Program-made: the position numbers and the translations under genes
DNA from: Phycisphaerales bacterium
Lineage (GTDB): Bacteria; Planctomycetota; Phycisphaerae; Phycisphaerales; UBA1924
Assembly: GCA_020849105.1 (NCBI GenBank)
Contig: JADLGW010000022.1
Coordinates: forward strand, 1-64,000
DNA: 64,000 bases
Reading direction: 5' to 3'
Notes under the pieces: generated by a model
What the model saw: only the letters and a program-made list of their open reading frames with translations
Databases searched by the model: none
What the model was told of the DNA's origin: nothing
In this document: in pieces, positions 51,495-59,630 of the stretch
Layout: each line of letters starts with the position of its first letter
Numbering within the stretch: position 1 is the first letter of the stretch

Positions 51495-52858
51495 TCAAGG
51501 TGCTGTGCCACGCGGCTTCCTCTCGGCAAACGCCTGGATAGCGCTCTTGATGACCGGGTGCTCGGCGATCTGCTGGGTGGTGAGCGACTCGGGCGGAGCG
51601 GGCGCCGATGCGAGCGACTGCGGCGGAGGTTCGGCCGGCGCGGCGGCGGCGGGCACCGGGGCCCGCGCCGCCGTCAGCGTTTTTTTGCGGTTGGTTCCCG
51701 TGCCGCGGGGCTGGACCCCCCACCAATCCCCCCGCCGCCCCGCGCGGAGCCATTGGGTGATCCGCCGCCGGCGACCAGCGCGGCCGCGTCGGCGAGTTTC
51801 TCCGTCTGCGCCAGGCGGACCATGGCGGCATCGAAGAGGGCGCGCGGGACGGCGCTCTGCCGCGCCTGCCGCTGGACGTTCTCGCACACGACGATCATGT
51901 GGACAAGGCCCGCGGACTCGAACGCGGCGGCGCGGGCGGCCTCCTGCTGGCGCATCGGGCCGGCCAGGTCCACCAGTTCGGTTTCCGGTCCGCACGAGGA
52001 CAGGATGAGCAGGTCGCGCAATCGCGAGAGGAGCGCCTCGATGATCTGGTCCAGGGCGGTGCCGCGCCGGACCAGTTCATCGGAAGCGGTCAGGGCGTCA
52101 CGCGGACTGCCGGCGGCGAAGGCGTCGATGATGGCGGAGACCAGGTCGCGGTCGGGCAGTCCCAGCAGTTCTTCGAGCAACTCCCCGGTCAGTTTCTTCT
52201 CGCCGGAAGCCAGCAGGCGGTCCATCACCGAGAGGGCGTCGCGCATCGACCCGTTTCCCAGGCGCGCGACGGTGTGCAGAAGGTCGGCATCGGCCTTCAC
52301 ACCCTCCTGCGCCACGACCTCCTTCAGGTGCTCGGCGATCATGGCGGTCGGGATGGCGCGGAAGTCGAAGCGCTGGCAGCGGCTCTGGATCGTCACCGGG
52401 ACCTTGTGGGCCTCCGTCGTGCACAGGATGAAGACCACATGCTCCGGCGGCTCCTCCATCGTCTTCAACAGGGCGTTGAAGGCGTTGGGCGACAGCATGT
52501 GAACTTCGTCGATGATGTAGACCTTCTTCTTGCCGCGGAGGGGCCGGTACTGGCTGCTGGCGATGAGATCGCGGGCGTTGTCCACGCCGGTGTTGCTGGC
52601 GGCGTCGATCTCGATGACGTCGGTGTCCTGGCCGGACATGATGGCGGCATCGGCTTCCGGGCTGCCGCCGCTGAGGAGTTTGGCGAAGATGCGGGCCGTC
52701 GAGGTCTTGCCCACGCCGCGGGTCCCGGTGAAGAGGTAGGCGTGGGCGACGCGGGCGGCCTTCACGGCGTTTCGCAGGGTCCGAGCGATGGCCTCCTGGC
52801 CGACAACCTCGTCAAACGTCTGCGATCGGTAGCGCCGGGCGAGCACGGTGTAGGCCAT
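51495..52858 (-). CDS. dnaX: DNA polymerase III subunits tau/gamma, with probable -1 frameshift
   Basis: Clamp-loader ATPase. The zero frame gives 394 residues ending at 51674: Walker A GTRGVGKTS (45-53), IDAASNTGVDNARDL, Walker B VYIIDEVHML, the SRC sensor (QSRCQRFDF) and domain III. At the end of this frame lies a run of seven A (51680-51686), phased as A AAA AAA. A slip back by one base replaces the last Arg-stop by 61 residues (LTAARAPVPA ... LTTQQIAEHPVIKSAIQAFA), giving 454 residues and a DnaX-like C-terminus. The Cys4 zinc module between AKLL and DVIEIDAASN is missing. ATG 52858 is 7 bases after TACAAT. Confidence 0.9.
51680..51686 (-). promoter_or_regulatory. Slippery A7 heptamer in dnaX (recoding site)
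   Basis: Seven A on the coding strand, read GCA AAA AAA in the zero frame, which is exactly the X XXY YYZ phase needed for -1 frameshifting or for polymerase slippage. The zero-frame stop follows two codons later. The classical dnaX site of E. coli is A AAA AAG. Confidence 0.7.
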
Positions 52859-52865
52859 GGGACGG

Positions 52866-52871
52866 ATTGTA
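52866..52871 (-). promoter_or_regulatory. -10-like TACAAT before dnaX
   Basis: On the minus strand TACAAT ends 7 bases before ATG 52858. The 59-base gap to the divergent psd gene must hold both promoters; TACCCT (52890-52895, plus) is a candidate for psd. Confidence 0.5.
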
Positions 52872-52917
52872 GAGTCGCCCGCGGCCCACTACCCTCTGGG
52901 CCGGGGTTCCTTCGCCC

Positions 52918-53655
52918 ATGACCGTCGCCGCCACCCCGCCCATCCTTGCCAGCCTTCCCGGACCCGGGGTGCGCCCGGTCCTGGGAATCGCCCGCGACGG
53001 GTGGCCGATCATCGCCCTGTTCGCGGCGATGGCGGCGGCGGCGTGGAGCCTGGGATCCCTGCTGCCCGGGTGGTGGCTGCTGGCACCGGGAGTGTTGTTC
53101 ACGGTCCTGCTGCTGTGGTGCGTGTATTTTTTTCGCGACCCGGAGCGGACGCCGCCCCCGGGGGCCGGGCTGGTCATCAGCGGGGCGGACGGTGTGGTGT
53201 GCCACGTCGGTTCCGCGGACCCGCCGGCGGAACTGCGCCTGCCCGGGCACGAGGCGATCGGCCTGACACGGGTCAGCGTGTTCATGGACCTGCTGAGCGT
53301 ACACGTCAACCGTGCGCCGATCGCCGGACGGGTGGACGCGGTCGCGTACAAGCCGGGATCATTCCTCAACGCCTCGCTCGACAAGGCGAGCGACCTGAAC
53401 GAACGCATGGGCATGGTGATCCGGCTGCCCGATGGCCGGCCCGTGGCCGTCGTGCAGGTCGCCGGGCTGGTGGCGCGGAGGATCGTCTGCCGGGTGAAGG
53501 CGGGGATGGGGCTGGCTGCCGGGGAGCGCTTCGGCATGATCCGGTTCGGCTCGCGGGTGGACGTGTACCTGCCGCGGGGGTTCACGCCGGCGGTCAGAGT
53601 GGGCGACAAGGCGTCTGCGGGGGTAACGGTGATTGCGCGTGAGGGGGCCACATGA
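52918..53655 (+). CDS. psd: Phosphatidylserine decarboxylase (short type)
   Basis: Membrane-associated pyruvoyl enzyme that makes phosphatidylethanolamine. The 245-residue proenzyme has two N-terminal membrane helices, [54 protein letters not shown] and the self-cleavage site [10 protein letters not shown] with Gly211-Ser212. Length and the GSR form fit the short, archaeal-like PSD class. It overlaps pssA by 4 bases, so both steps from CDP-diacylglycerol to PE are co-expressed. Confidence 0.93.
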   Translation: MTVAATPPILASLPGPGVRPVLGIARDGWPIIALFAAMAAAAWSLGSLLPGWWLLAPGVLFTVLLLWCVYFFRDPERTPPPGAGLVISGADGVVCHVGSADPPAELRLPGHEAIGLTRVSVFMDLLSVHVNRAPIAGRVDAVAYKPGSFLNASLDKASDLNERMGMVIRLPDGRPVAVVQVAGLVARRIVCRVKAGMGLAAGERFGMIRFGSRVDVYLPRGFTPAVRVGDKASAGVTVIAREGAT

Positions 53656-54434
53656 ACCCGCATCCCGACCGCCGGGTGCCGCTGCGCCGGGTGATCCCCA
53701 GCGTGCTGACGACGGTGGCGCTGTGCAGCGGGCTGGCGGCGGTGCATTTCGCGTTGCAGCCGACGCCCGAGTGGAAGAACGCGCTCGGGGCGATCGGGCT
53801 GGCGGCGGTGTTCGACGTGCTGGACGGGCGGGCCGCGCGGATGCTGCGGGCGACGAGCCGCTTCGGGGCGGTGCTCGACTCGCTGTCGGACTTCCTGTGC
53901 TTTGGTGTCGCGCCGGCGCTGGTCCTGTACCAGTGGCAACTGAAGGACACGGACATCGGCGGGCTGGCCGCGCTGGTGACGTACGTGCTCTGCGCGGCCC
54001 TGCGGCTGGCGCGGTTCACGTCGATGCCGCGGACTCCGGTGAAGCACGCCCCGCTGACCATGTTCTTCGTGGGGCTGCCGTCGCCCGCGGCGGCGGCGAT
54101 CGTGCTGGTCCCGCTCATGCTGATGGTGTCGAAGACGACGGGGTACGCGCCGCCGAGTTGGGTGGTCGCCGCGTGGACGATGTGCACCGGGCTGCTGATG
54201 ATCAGCCGGATCCCGATGTACTCGATCAAGAAGATCAAGATCAAGCGGAAACTCGTGCCGCTGCTGCTGGTGGTGCTGGGGCTGATCGTGGTGATGGTGA
54301 TCCGGGACACATGGCTGGCGCTGGCGCTGGTGTCGCTGGCGTACCTGCTGACGCTGCCGCTGGCGGTGGCGCACCACGGGCGGACGAACCGGCGGATCGC
54401 GGCCGGCGACGCGGCCGTGGGGGCGCGTGCCTGA
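53652..54434 (+). CDS. pssA: CDP-diacylglycerol-serine O-phosphatidyltransferase
   Basis: Membrane CDP-alcohol phosphatidyltransferase, 260 residues, about eight helices. The metal/CDP-binding motif is complete: Asp58-Gly59, Ala62-Arg63, Gly72, Asp76 and Asp80. Makes phosphatidylserine for the decarboxylase encoded just upstream. The C-terminal part has the basic loop KKIKIKRK typical of this subfamily. Confidence 0.93.
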   Translation: MNPHPDRRVPLRRVIPSVLTTVALCSGLAAVHFALQPTPEWKNALGAIGLAAVFDVLDGRAARMLRATSRFGAVLDSLSDFLCFGVAPALVLYQWQLKDTDIGGLAALVTYVLCAALRLARFTSMPRTPVKHAPLTMFFVGLPSPAAAAIVLVPLMLMVSKTTGYAPPSWVVAAWTMCTGLLMISRIPMYSIKKIKIKRKLVPLLLVVLGLIVVMVIRDTWLALALVSLAYLLTLPLAVAHHGRTNRRIAAGDAAVGARA

Positions 54435-54499
54435 CCGCGGATCGGCGCCTGGCGGCACCGGGGCGCCGAACCTCGCGGCTCGGCCGGCCATCGCGCTCG

Positions 54500-55456
54500 C
54501 TACAGAGCCGGCGCCTCAAACTCCGGCTTGTCACCGCTCAGCACCCGCCACACGTCCCGGACCACCCACGACATGTTGGTCTTGGCCGTCACGGTCCCGC
54601 TTGCCAGGTGCGGGGCCACATGCAGGTTCGGGATGCCCAGGGCCGGGTACTCCGGCCCGATCGGCTCCGTCGGGTCGTGCACGTCCAGGAACGCCCGGGC
54701 CTTCGGGTGTGACCGGCACCATGACGCGATCGCCGCCGGGTCCGCCACGAACCCCCGGCTGGCGTTGATCAGCACCGCATCCGGCTTCATCCGGGCCAGC
54801 ACCGCGGCGCCGACCAGTTTCTCGTTGGCCGGGCGGTAGTCCACATGAACCGTCAGGATGTCGGACTCCCGCAGCATCCGCTCCACGCTCACGGGCTCGG
54901 CCCCGTGCCGCGACGCCGCGGGAATCTCCAGCAGGTCGTTGTAGAGCGCCCGCACCTCCATGGCGTGCGCCACCCGGGCCATGGCCGAGCCGATCCGCCC
55001 GAACCCCCATATGCCAAGCGTCAGGTCCGTCAGTTGCCGCGGGGCGGTGAACCGGTTGCGGGTCGCGTGCCACTCATCCGGTGGCAGCGCCTCCGTCAGG
55101 TAATGCATCGGGCGGTATGCATCCAGGATCTGCGCCCACACATACTCGACGACGGCCCGGGTGTTGGCCCCCGGCGCGTGCACCACCGTGATCCCGCGCC
55201 TTCTGCACTCCGGCACGTCGATGTTCTCGAGCGCGACACCGGCTCGCGCCACCACGCGCAGCCCCGGCGCCTTGTCCAGCATCGCCGCGTTGACCCTTGT
55301 ATAGGTGCGGACGATCAGCCCCGCCGCCCGCGGCAGCAGCACGTCCAGCCGGGCCGCGTCCTTGTAGGGGCACGCCACCAGTTCGCACCGTTCGGCGAGC
55401 CACGCGGCCGGGCCGGGCTCGAGTTCTTCCGTCTGGATCACCAGGGGCTTGGGCAT
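54500..55456 (-). CDS. D-isomer 2-hydroxyacid dehydrogenase (phosphoglycerate dehydrogenase-like)
   Basis: NAD-dependent 2-hydroxyacid dehydrogenase, 318 residues. VVARAGVALENIDVPECRRRGI, the NAD loop GIWGFGRIGSAMA, INASRGFVADP, FLDVHDPTEP and the catalytic His in APHLASGTV are all visible. The C-terminal ACT domains of long SerA proteins are lacking. Substrate could be 3-phosphoglycerate, glyoxylate/hydroxypyruvate or another 2-hydroxyacid. The start is ATG 55456, 7 bases after a TACCGT hexamer, not the longer frame that runs through the tRNA gene. Confidence 0.9.
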   Translation of the reverse strand: MPKPLVIQTEELEPGPAAWLAERCELVACPYKDAARLDVLLPRAAGLIVRTYTRVNAAMLDKAPGLRVVARAGVALENIDVPECRRRGITVVHAPGANTRAVVEYVWAQILDAYRPMHYLTEALPPDEWHATRNRFTAPRQLTDLTLGIWGFGRIGSAMARVAHAMEVRALYNDLLEIPAASRHGAEPVSVERMLRESDILTVHVDYRPANEKLVGAAVLARMKPDAVLINASRGFVADPAAIASWCRSHPKARAFLDVHDPTEPIGPEYPALGIPNLHVAPHLASGTVTAKTNMSWVVRDVWRVLSGDKPEFEAPAL

Positions 55457-55463
55457 GGCACGG

Positions 55464-55469
55464 ACGGTA
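55464..55469 (-). promoter_or_regulatory. -10-like TACCGT before 2-hydroxyacid dehydrogenase gene
   Basis: On the minus strand the hexamer ends 7 bases before ATG 55456. It is a weaker match than others, but with the same spacing. Confidence 0.3.
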
Positions 55470-55515
55470 GCCGCATCCACGGGGCGCGGCCGGCGGGCCG
55501 GCGCCGCCGGGTAAG

Positions 55516-55588
55516 TGGAGCGGAGGAGACTCGAACTCCCGACATCCAGCTTGCAAAGCTGGCGCTCTACCAACTGAGCTACCGCCCC
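55516..55588 (-). tRNA. tRNA-Ala (anticodon TGC)
   Basis: A 73-base cloverleaf on the minus strand: acceptor GGGGCGG/CCGCTCC with the alanine identity pair G3:U70, anticodon arm CCAGC-TTTGCAA-GCTGG with TGC, T-arm CGGGAGTTCGAGTCTCC region and discriminator A. No CCA is encoded. Confidence 0.95.
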
Positions 55589-55679
55589 GGCGGCAAAGGG
55601 TAGAGGGCCGGGGGCACGGGGCACAGTGGGGGGCGCCCCGGCACCCGCCCGGCCAGCCGACCCCGGCCCCTTGATTCTG

Positions 55680-55699
55680 AATGTAGCCTATGCTACATT
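55680..55699. promoter_or_regulatory. MntR/DtxR-like operator before the NRAMP gene
   Basis: AATGTAGC (55680-55687), 4-base spacer, GCTACATT (55692-55699): a perfect 8-bp dyad. It lies 23 bases before the chosen ATG and closely resembles the form of MntR boxes upstream of mntH genes in other bacteria, so metal-dependent repression is likely. The regulator gene is not in the window. Confidence 0.6.
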
Positions 55700-55722
55700 T
55701 GAGCCGATACAACCCCGACACC

Positions 55723-57075
55723 ATGGACTTCCCCGCCGACCATCCCCCGCACCACGGCTGGCGCCGCCCGCCGGGCAACCCCAGCCTTCCGGAGGCCTAC
55801 GCCTCCGTCCGCGTCCCGCACAGCGCGGGGTTCTGGCGGAAACTCGTCGCCTTCACCGGTCCGGGGCTCATGGTGGCCGTCGGCTACATGGACCCGGGCA
55901 ACTGGGCGACGGACCTGGCCGGCGGCGCCCGGTTCGGCTACACGCTGCTCTCGGTCGTGCTGCTCTCGAACCTCATGGCGATCCTGCTCCAGCACCTGGC
56001 CCTCAAACTCGGCATCGCCACCGGGCGGGACCTGGCCCAGGCCTGCCGCGACCACTATTCCCGCCCCACCGCCTTCGGTCTCTGGGTGTTGTGCGAGGTC
56101 GCCATCGCCGCCTGCGACCTGGCGGAGGTCATCGGCTCGGCGATCGCCCTCAACCTGCTCTTCGGCCTGCCGCTCGTCTGGGGCGTCGCCCTGACCGCTG
56201 CGGACGTCATGGTCATCCTGTTCCTCCAGAACAAGGGATTCCGGCTCCTGGAGGCGATGGTCGCCGGGCTCATCCTGCTCATCGGCTCGTGCTTCCTCTA
56301 CAACATCATCGCGTCGGAGCCCCACCTGCCCGATGTGCTCCGCGGCCTCGTCCCGCGCCCGGAAGTGGTGACGAATCCCTCCATGCTCTTTATCGCGATC
56401 GGCATCCTCGGGGCCACCGTGATGCCCCACAACCTCTACCTGCACTCGAGCATCGTGCAGACGCGGGCGTTCGACCGCGACGATGCGGGCAAGGCGATGG
56501 CGATCAAGTACGCGACCATCGACTCCACCGTCTCGCTGCTGGCCGCGTTCTTCATCAACGCCGCCATCCTGATCCTGAGCGCGGCCGCGTTCCACGGCAC
56601 GGCCCACGAGGGTGTGGAGGGGATCGAGGACGCGTACCAGTTGCTGACGCCGGTGCTGGGCGTGTCCATGGCGAGCACGCTCTTCGCCGTTGCCCTGCTG
56701 GCGTCCGGGCAGAACTCGACGCTCACCGGCACGCTCGCCGGGCAGATCGTGATGGAGGGGTTCCTGAACATCCGGCTGCGCCCGTGGCTGCGCCGACTCA
56801 TCACCCGCCTGATCGCCATCATCCCGGCCGTGATCGTGGCCGCGATCTACGGCGAGAAGGGGGTGAATGAACTGCTGATCCTGAGCCAGGTCATCCTGTC
56901 GATGCAGTTATCCTTCGCCGTGGTGCCGCTGGTGCTGTTCACGGGGGACCGCGCGAAGATGGGCCGCTTCGCCAACCCCGCGTGGGTCGCGCTGACCGCG
57001 TGGACGGTGACGGTCGTCATCGTCGGGCTCAACGGGTATCTTCTGTGGCAGACCTTCGCCGGGGGGCTGGGGTAA
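55723..57075 (+). CDS. mntH: NRAMP family Mn2+/Fe2+ transporter
   Basis: Proton-coupled divalent metal importer of 450 residues with 11 membrane helices. The metal-binding motifs DPGNW (57-61) in helix 1 and MPHNLYLHS in helix 6 are present, plus the [15 protein letters not shown] loop of the family. ATG 55690 upstream lies inside the operator dyad, so ATG 55723 is preferred. A UspA gene follows after 9 bases. Confidence 0.93.
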   Translation: MDFPADHPPHHGWRRPPGNPSLPEAYASVRVPHSAGFWRKLVAFTGPGLMVAVGYMDPGNWATDLAGGARFGYTLLSVVLLSNLMAILLQHLALKLGIATGRDLAQACRDHYSRPTAFGLWVLCEVAIAACDLAEVIGSAIALNLLFGLPLVWGVALTAADVMVILFLQNKGFRLLEAMVAGLILLIGSCFLYNIIASEPHLPDVLRGLVPRPEVVTNPSMLFIAIGILGATVMPHNLYLHSSIVQTRAFDRDDAGKAMAIKYATIDSTVSLLAAFFINAAILILSAAAFHGTAHEGVEGIEDAYQLLTPVLGVSMASTLFAVALLASGQNSTLTGTLAGQIVMEGFLNIRLRPWLRRLITRLIAIIPAVIVAAIYGEKGVNELLILSQVILSMQLSFAVVPLVLFTGDRAKMGRFANPAWVALTAWTVTVVIVGLNGYLLWQTFAGGLG

Positions 57076-57084
57076 GGGGGCGCC

Positions 57085-57510
57085 GTGTACGACCGCATCC
57101 TTGTGCCGCTGGAGAACTCGCCCGCCGACGCCACCATCCTCTCGCATGTACGCGACCTTGCCCGCGTCCACCGTTCCGCGCTCGTCCTGATCCATGTGGC
57201 CGACGGATGGGCCGCCCGCAACCAGGAGCAACTGAACCTCACGGATTCCGAGGAGATCATGCAGGACCGCGCGTACCTGGAGCGGTGCTGCGATGAACTC
57301 ACCCGCGACGGGATCCCGACCACCATCGTCCTTGGCAAGGGCGACCCCGCGGCGGAGATCGTCGCCGCCGCGGCCCGCGAGGGCTGCGACCTGATCGCCA
57401 TGACCACGCACGGGCACCGCCTTCTTCAGGACATTCTGCGCGGGAGCGTGGCGTCCGACGTCCGCCACAGAACGAGCGTCCCGGTGCTCATGGTGCGGCA
57501 ACGCGCGTAG
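57085..57510 (+). CDS. Universal stress protein (UspA family)
   Basis: Single-domain Usp of 141 residues: YDRILVPLENSPADATIL, LVLIHVADGW, CDLIAMTTHGHRLLQDILRG and SVASDVRHRTSVPVLMV. The Gly-rich ATP-binding loop is partly altered (THGHRLLQDILRGSV keeps the pattern). GTG start with GGGGG upstream, 9 bases after the transporter gene, so probably co-transcribed and under the same metal control. Confidence 0.9.
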   Translation: MYDRILVPLENSPADATILSHVRDLARVHRSALVLIHVADGWAARNQEQLNLTDSEEIMQDRAYLERCCDELTRDGIPTTIVLGKGDPAAEIVAAAAREGCDLIAMTTHGHRLLQDILRGSVASDVRHRTSVPVLMVRQRA

Positions 57511-57717
57511 GAGACGACCGCCGGACGGGCACGTTTCGGGGCCGGTGTCCGCAACGGGAAGAGCAACGATCGTCGCGTTCGCGAGTCCGAAAACCCCCCG
57601 CTCCCCTTCCCCCCCTCCCGCGAGGCCGCACACCCCTCCGGGCCGCGAGGTCGGAGAACCGCGCCCCGCATCGGGCCCGCACAAGCCACGCCCCCCCGGG
57701 CCCGATCCCTCCACCCG
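57511..57717. other. Intergenic, C/G-rich, nothing recognised
   Basis: About 200 bases, rich in CCC/GGG runs, without a supported gene, RNA or clear terminator. It presumably contains the promoter of the DUF1570 gene. Confidence 0.35.
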
Positions 57718-59013
57718 ATGGGAGGGAGGACGAGAGCCCGGAATCGCCGCGCATGGTCGGTCGCATTCACGCTGACCGGGGCGGCCGCGGGCCTTCTGGC
57801 GACCGGGCCCCACCAGCCGTCCGCGCTGGTGGCGCCGGTCCCCACGCCGTGGGCCTTGTTGCGGGCGGGCGACCTGGCGGCGGCGTCGGGCGACCTGGCC
57901 CAGGCCGATGCGCAGTACCGCCGCGCTCGGCTGGAACCGGAATCGAGCGACCGGGCCACTCGGGCTCTCCGCGACCTGCACCGCAGGCCGGAGTTCCGCC
58001 TTCCGGTCGATGCGGCGGCGGTGGCGCGCACGGAGGAAGTGCTCGGCCCCGGCTTCCGCCGGTTCGACACCGGCCATTTCGTCGTGATCTCCGACGGGCC
58101 GGCCGCATGGTCGCGGAACAAGGCCGCGCTGCTGGAACGGGCCCGCTCGGAGTACTTCCGGGCCACGGACAAACTCGGACTCCAGGCCGTTCCCCACGCC
58201 ACGAAACTCGTCTGCGTTCTGATCAACGACCATGATCGGTACCGCAGGTTCGGGCGCGACCTCGACGGCCTCGACGCGTCGTGGATCGCCGGCTACTACT
58301 CGACCGCCGGCAACCGCGTCGTGTTCTACAACGATTCCACGTCCCCGGCGTTCGCCAGCGCCCGTGCCCAACTGGATGACTACGACCGTCAGGCGGCCGA
58401 TGCCCGCCGGAACGCGGACACCGCCCACCGGGCCAGCCGCGAGGACCTGGCTCGGCAGTTGCTCGCCTCCGCCGACGACCTGAGCACTCGCGTCCGCGAC
58501 GAACGGCGTCGCCTGGAGGCCCGGGCCGCGGGATACTCGAGCGCCAAGACCATCCACGAGTGCGTGCACCTGCTGTCGTTCAACACCGGGGCGCAGCGCC
58601 GCGACCGCGAGTACCCGCTCTGGCTCAGCGAGGGCCTGGCGACGAACTTTGAGACGGAATCCCCGCAGCACGCCTTCGGCCCGGACCGGCCGCAACCGCC
58701 CGGTGCCGACTCGCGCCGGTCCCGGCTGATTGAACTGGTCCGCCGGGGTCAGGCCCCAGCGCTGACGGACCTGCTGGTCGTGACCGCCGCCCCGCAGTGG
58801 AACGCGGAAACCGCGGACGCGATGTACGCTCTGAGCGACGCCCTCTTCGCCCACCTGTACCGGCGCGAGCCCGCGGCACTCGGGGCCTACTTCCGCGACC
58901 TGGGGCAGGAACCGCCCGGCCCCGTCTCCGCCCAGCGCAACCTGGCGCTCTTCGCGGCCCGCTTCGGGGACCCTGCGGCCGTCGAACGGGCCCTGTACGC
59001 GGCCCTGGAATAG
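57718..59013 (+). CDS. Exported DUF1570-like putative metallopeptidase
   Basis: A 431-residue protein with a basic start and membrane/signal helix (WSVAFTLTGAAAGLLATG), a short TPR-like helical section (LLRAGDLAAASGDLAQADAQ), then a zincin-like domain. The site is His280-Glu281-x-x-His284 (IHECVHLL) with Glu305 (SEGLAT) downstream, as in gluzincins and DUF1570. The central region 200-260 is a charged coiled coil. The DUF1570 family is abundant in planctomycetes; substrates are unknown. Confidence 0.8.
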   Translation: MGGRTRARNRRAWSVAFTLTGAAAGLLATGPHQPSALVAPVPTPWALLRAGDLAAASGDLAQADAQYRRARLEPESSDRATRALRDLHRRPEFRLPVDAAAVARTEEVLGPGFRRFDTGHFVVISDGPAAWSRNKAALLERARSEYFRATDKLGLQAVPHATKLVCVLINDHDRYRRFGRDLDGLDASWIAGYYSTAGNRVVFYNDSTSPAFASARAQLDDYDRQAADARRNADTAHRASREDLARQLLASADDLSTRVRDERRRLEARAAGYSSAKTIHECVHLLSFNTGAQRRDREYPLWLSEGLATNFETESPQHAFGPDRPQPPGADSRRSRLIELVRRGQAPALTDLLVVTAAPQWNAETADAMYALSDALFAHLYRREPAALGAYFRDLGQEPPGPVSAQRNLALFAARFGDPAAVERALYAALE

Positions 59014-59174
59014 GGCTGTTCACCGTCCGTGCCACCGGTAGCCGGGCGGCTTTCGGCCGGGTTGGTGAACGCCGCCACGGGCCATAAACTCCGGTGTCAG
59101 GGGGAGCATTGCCCGGGCCAGAGACCTCGAAAGTTCCGCCGCAACATCCGGGCACCTTGCCCGAAGGTTCCACA

Positions 59175-59630
59175 GTGGACATCGCTGACCTGGCCGGTCT
59201 GCTCCCCGCATCGCGGCTGGTGTGGTTGCAGGCCCGAGCCACCGAAGTGCTGGGCGTTCTCGGAGCCTCCGGAGAGGTGCGGGTGCGGGTGGTTGATGAC
59301 CCCGAGATGGCCCGGGCCCACCAGGAGTTCGCGGACACACCCGGGACGACCGACGTGCTGACCTTTGATCTCTCGGACCCGGATGCCCCCGCCCGGGATC
59401 GACCGGTCCTGGATACCGACATCCTGATTTGTGCCGACGAAGCCGCCCGCCAGGCCCGGGCCCGCGGGCATGAGACGGAGCGGGAACTCCTTCTTTACAT
59501 CGTGCACGGCGTCCTCCACTGCCTGGGCCACGACGACCACGACCCGGACGCCGCGGCCGCCATGCACGCGCGGGAGGATCAGGTGCTCATGGCGATCGGC
59601 GTCGGTCCCACCTACCGGGGTGAGCCGTGA
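59175..59630 (+). CDS. ybeY: Endoribonuclease YbeY
   Basis: Zinc endoribonuclease for 16S rRNA 3' maturation and ribosome quality control, 151 residues. The metal site HGVLHCLGHDDHD matches the family motif H-G-x-L-H-L-x-G-x-D-H, and TDVLTFDLSD is also characteristic. GTG 59175 with GAAGG upstream gives the normal length; the upstream frame to 59094 is not family-like. The stop overlaps the start of the CBS-domain gene. Confidence 0.93.
   Translation: MDIADLAGLLPASRLVWLQARATEVLGVLGASGEVRVRVVDDPEMARAHQEFADTPGTTDVLTFDLSDPDAPARDRPVLDTDILICADEAARQARARGHETERELLLYIVHGVLHCLGHDDHDPDAAAAMHAREDQVLMAIGVGPTYRGEP

Noticed and set aside
55690-55722. Upstream ATG for the NRAMP transporter
   Set aside because: It lies inside the operator dyad and adds residues unlike NRAMP N-termini; ATG 55723 gives a normal start.
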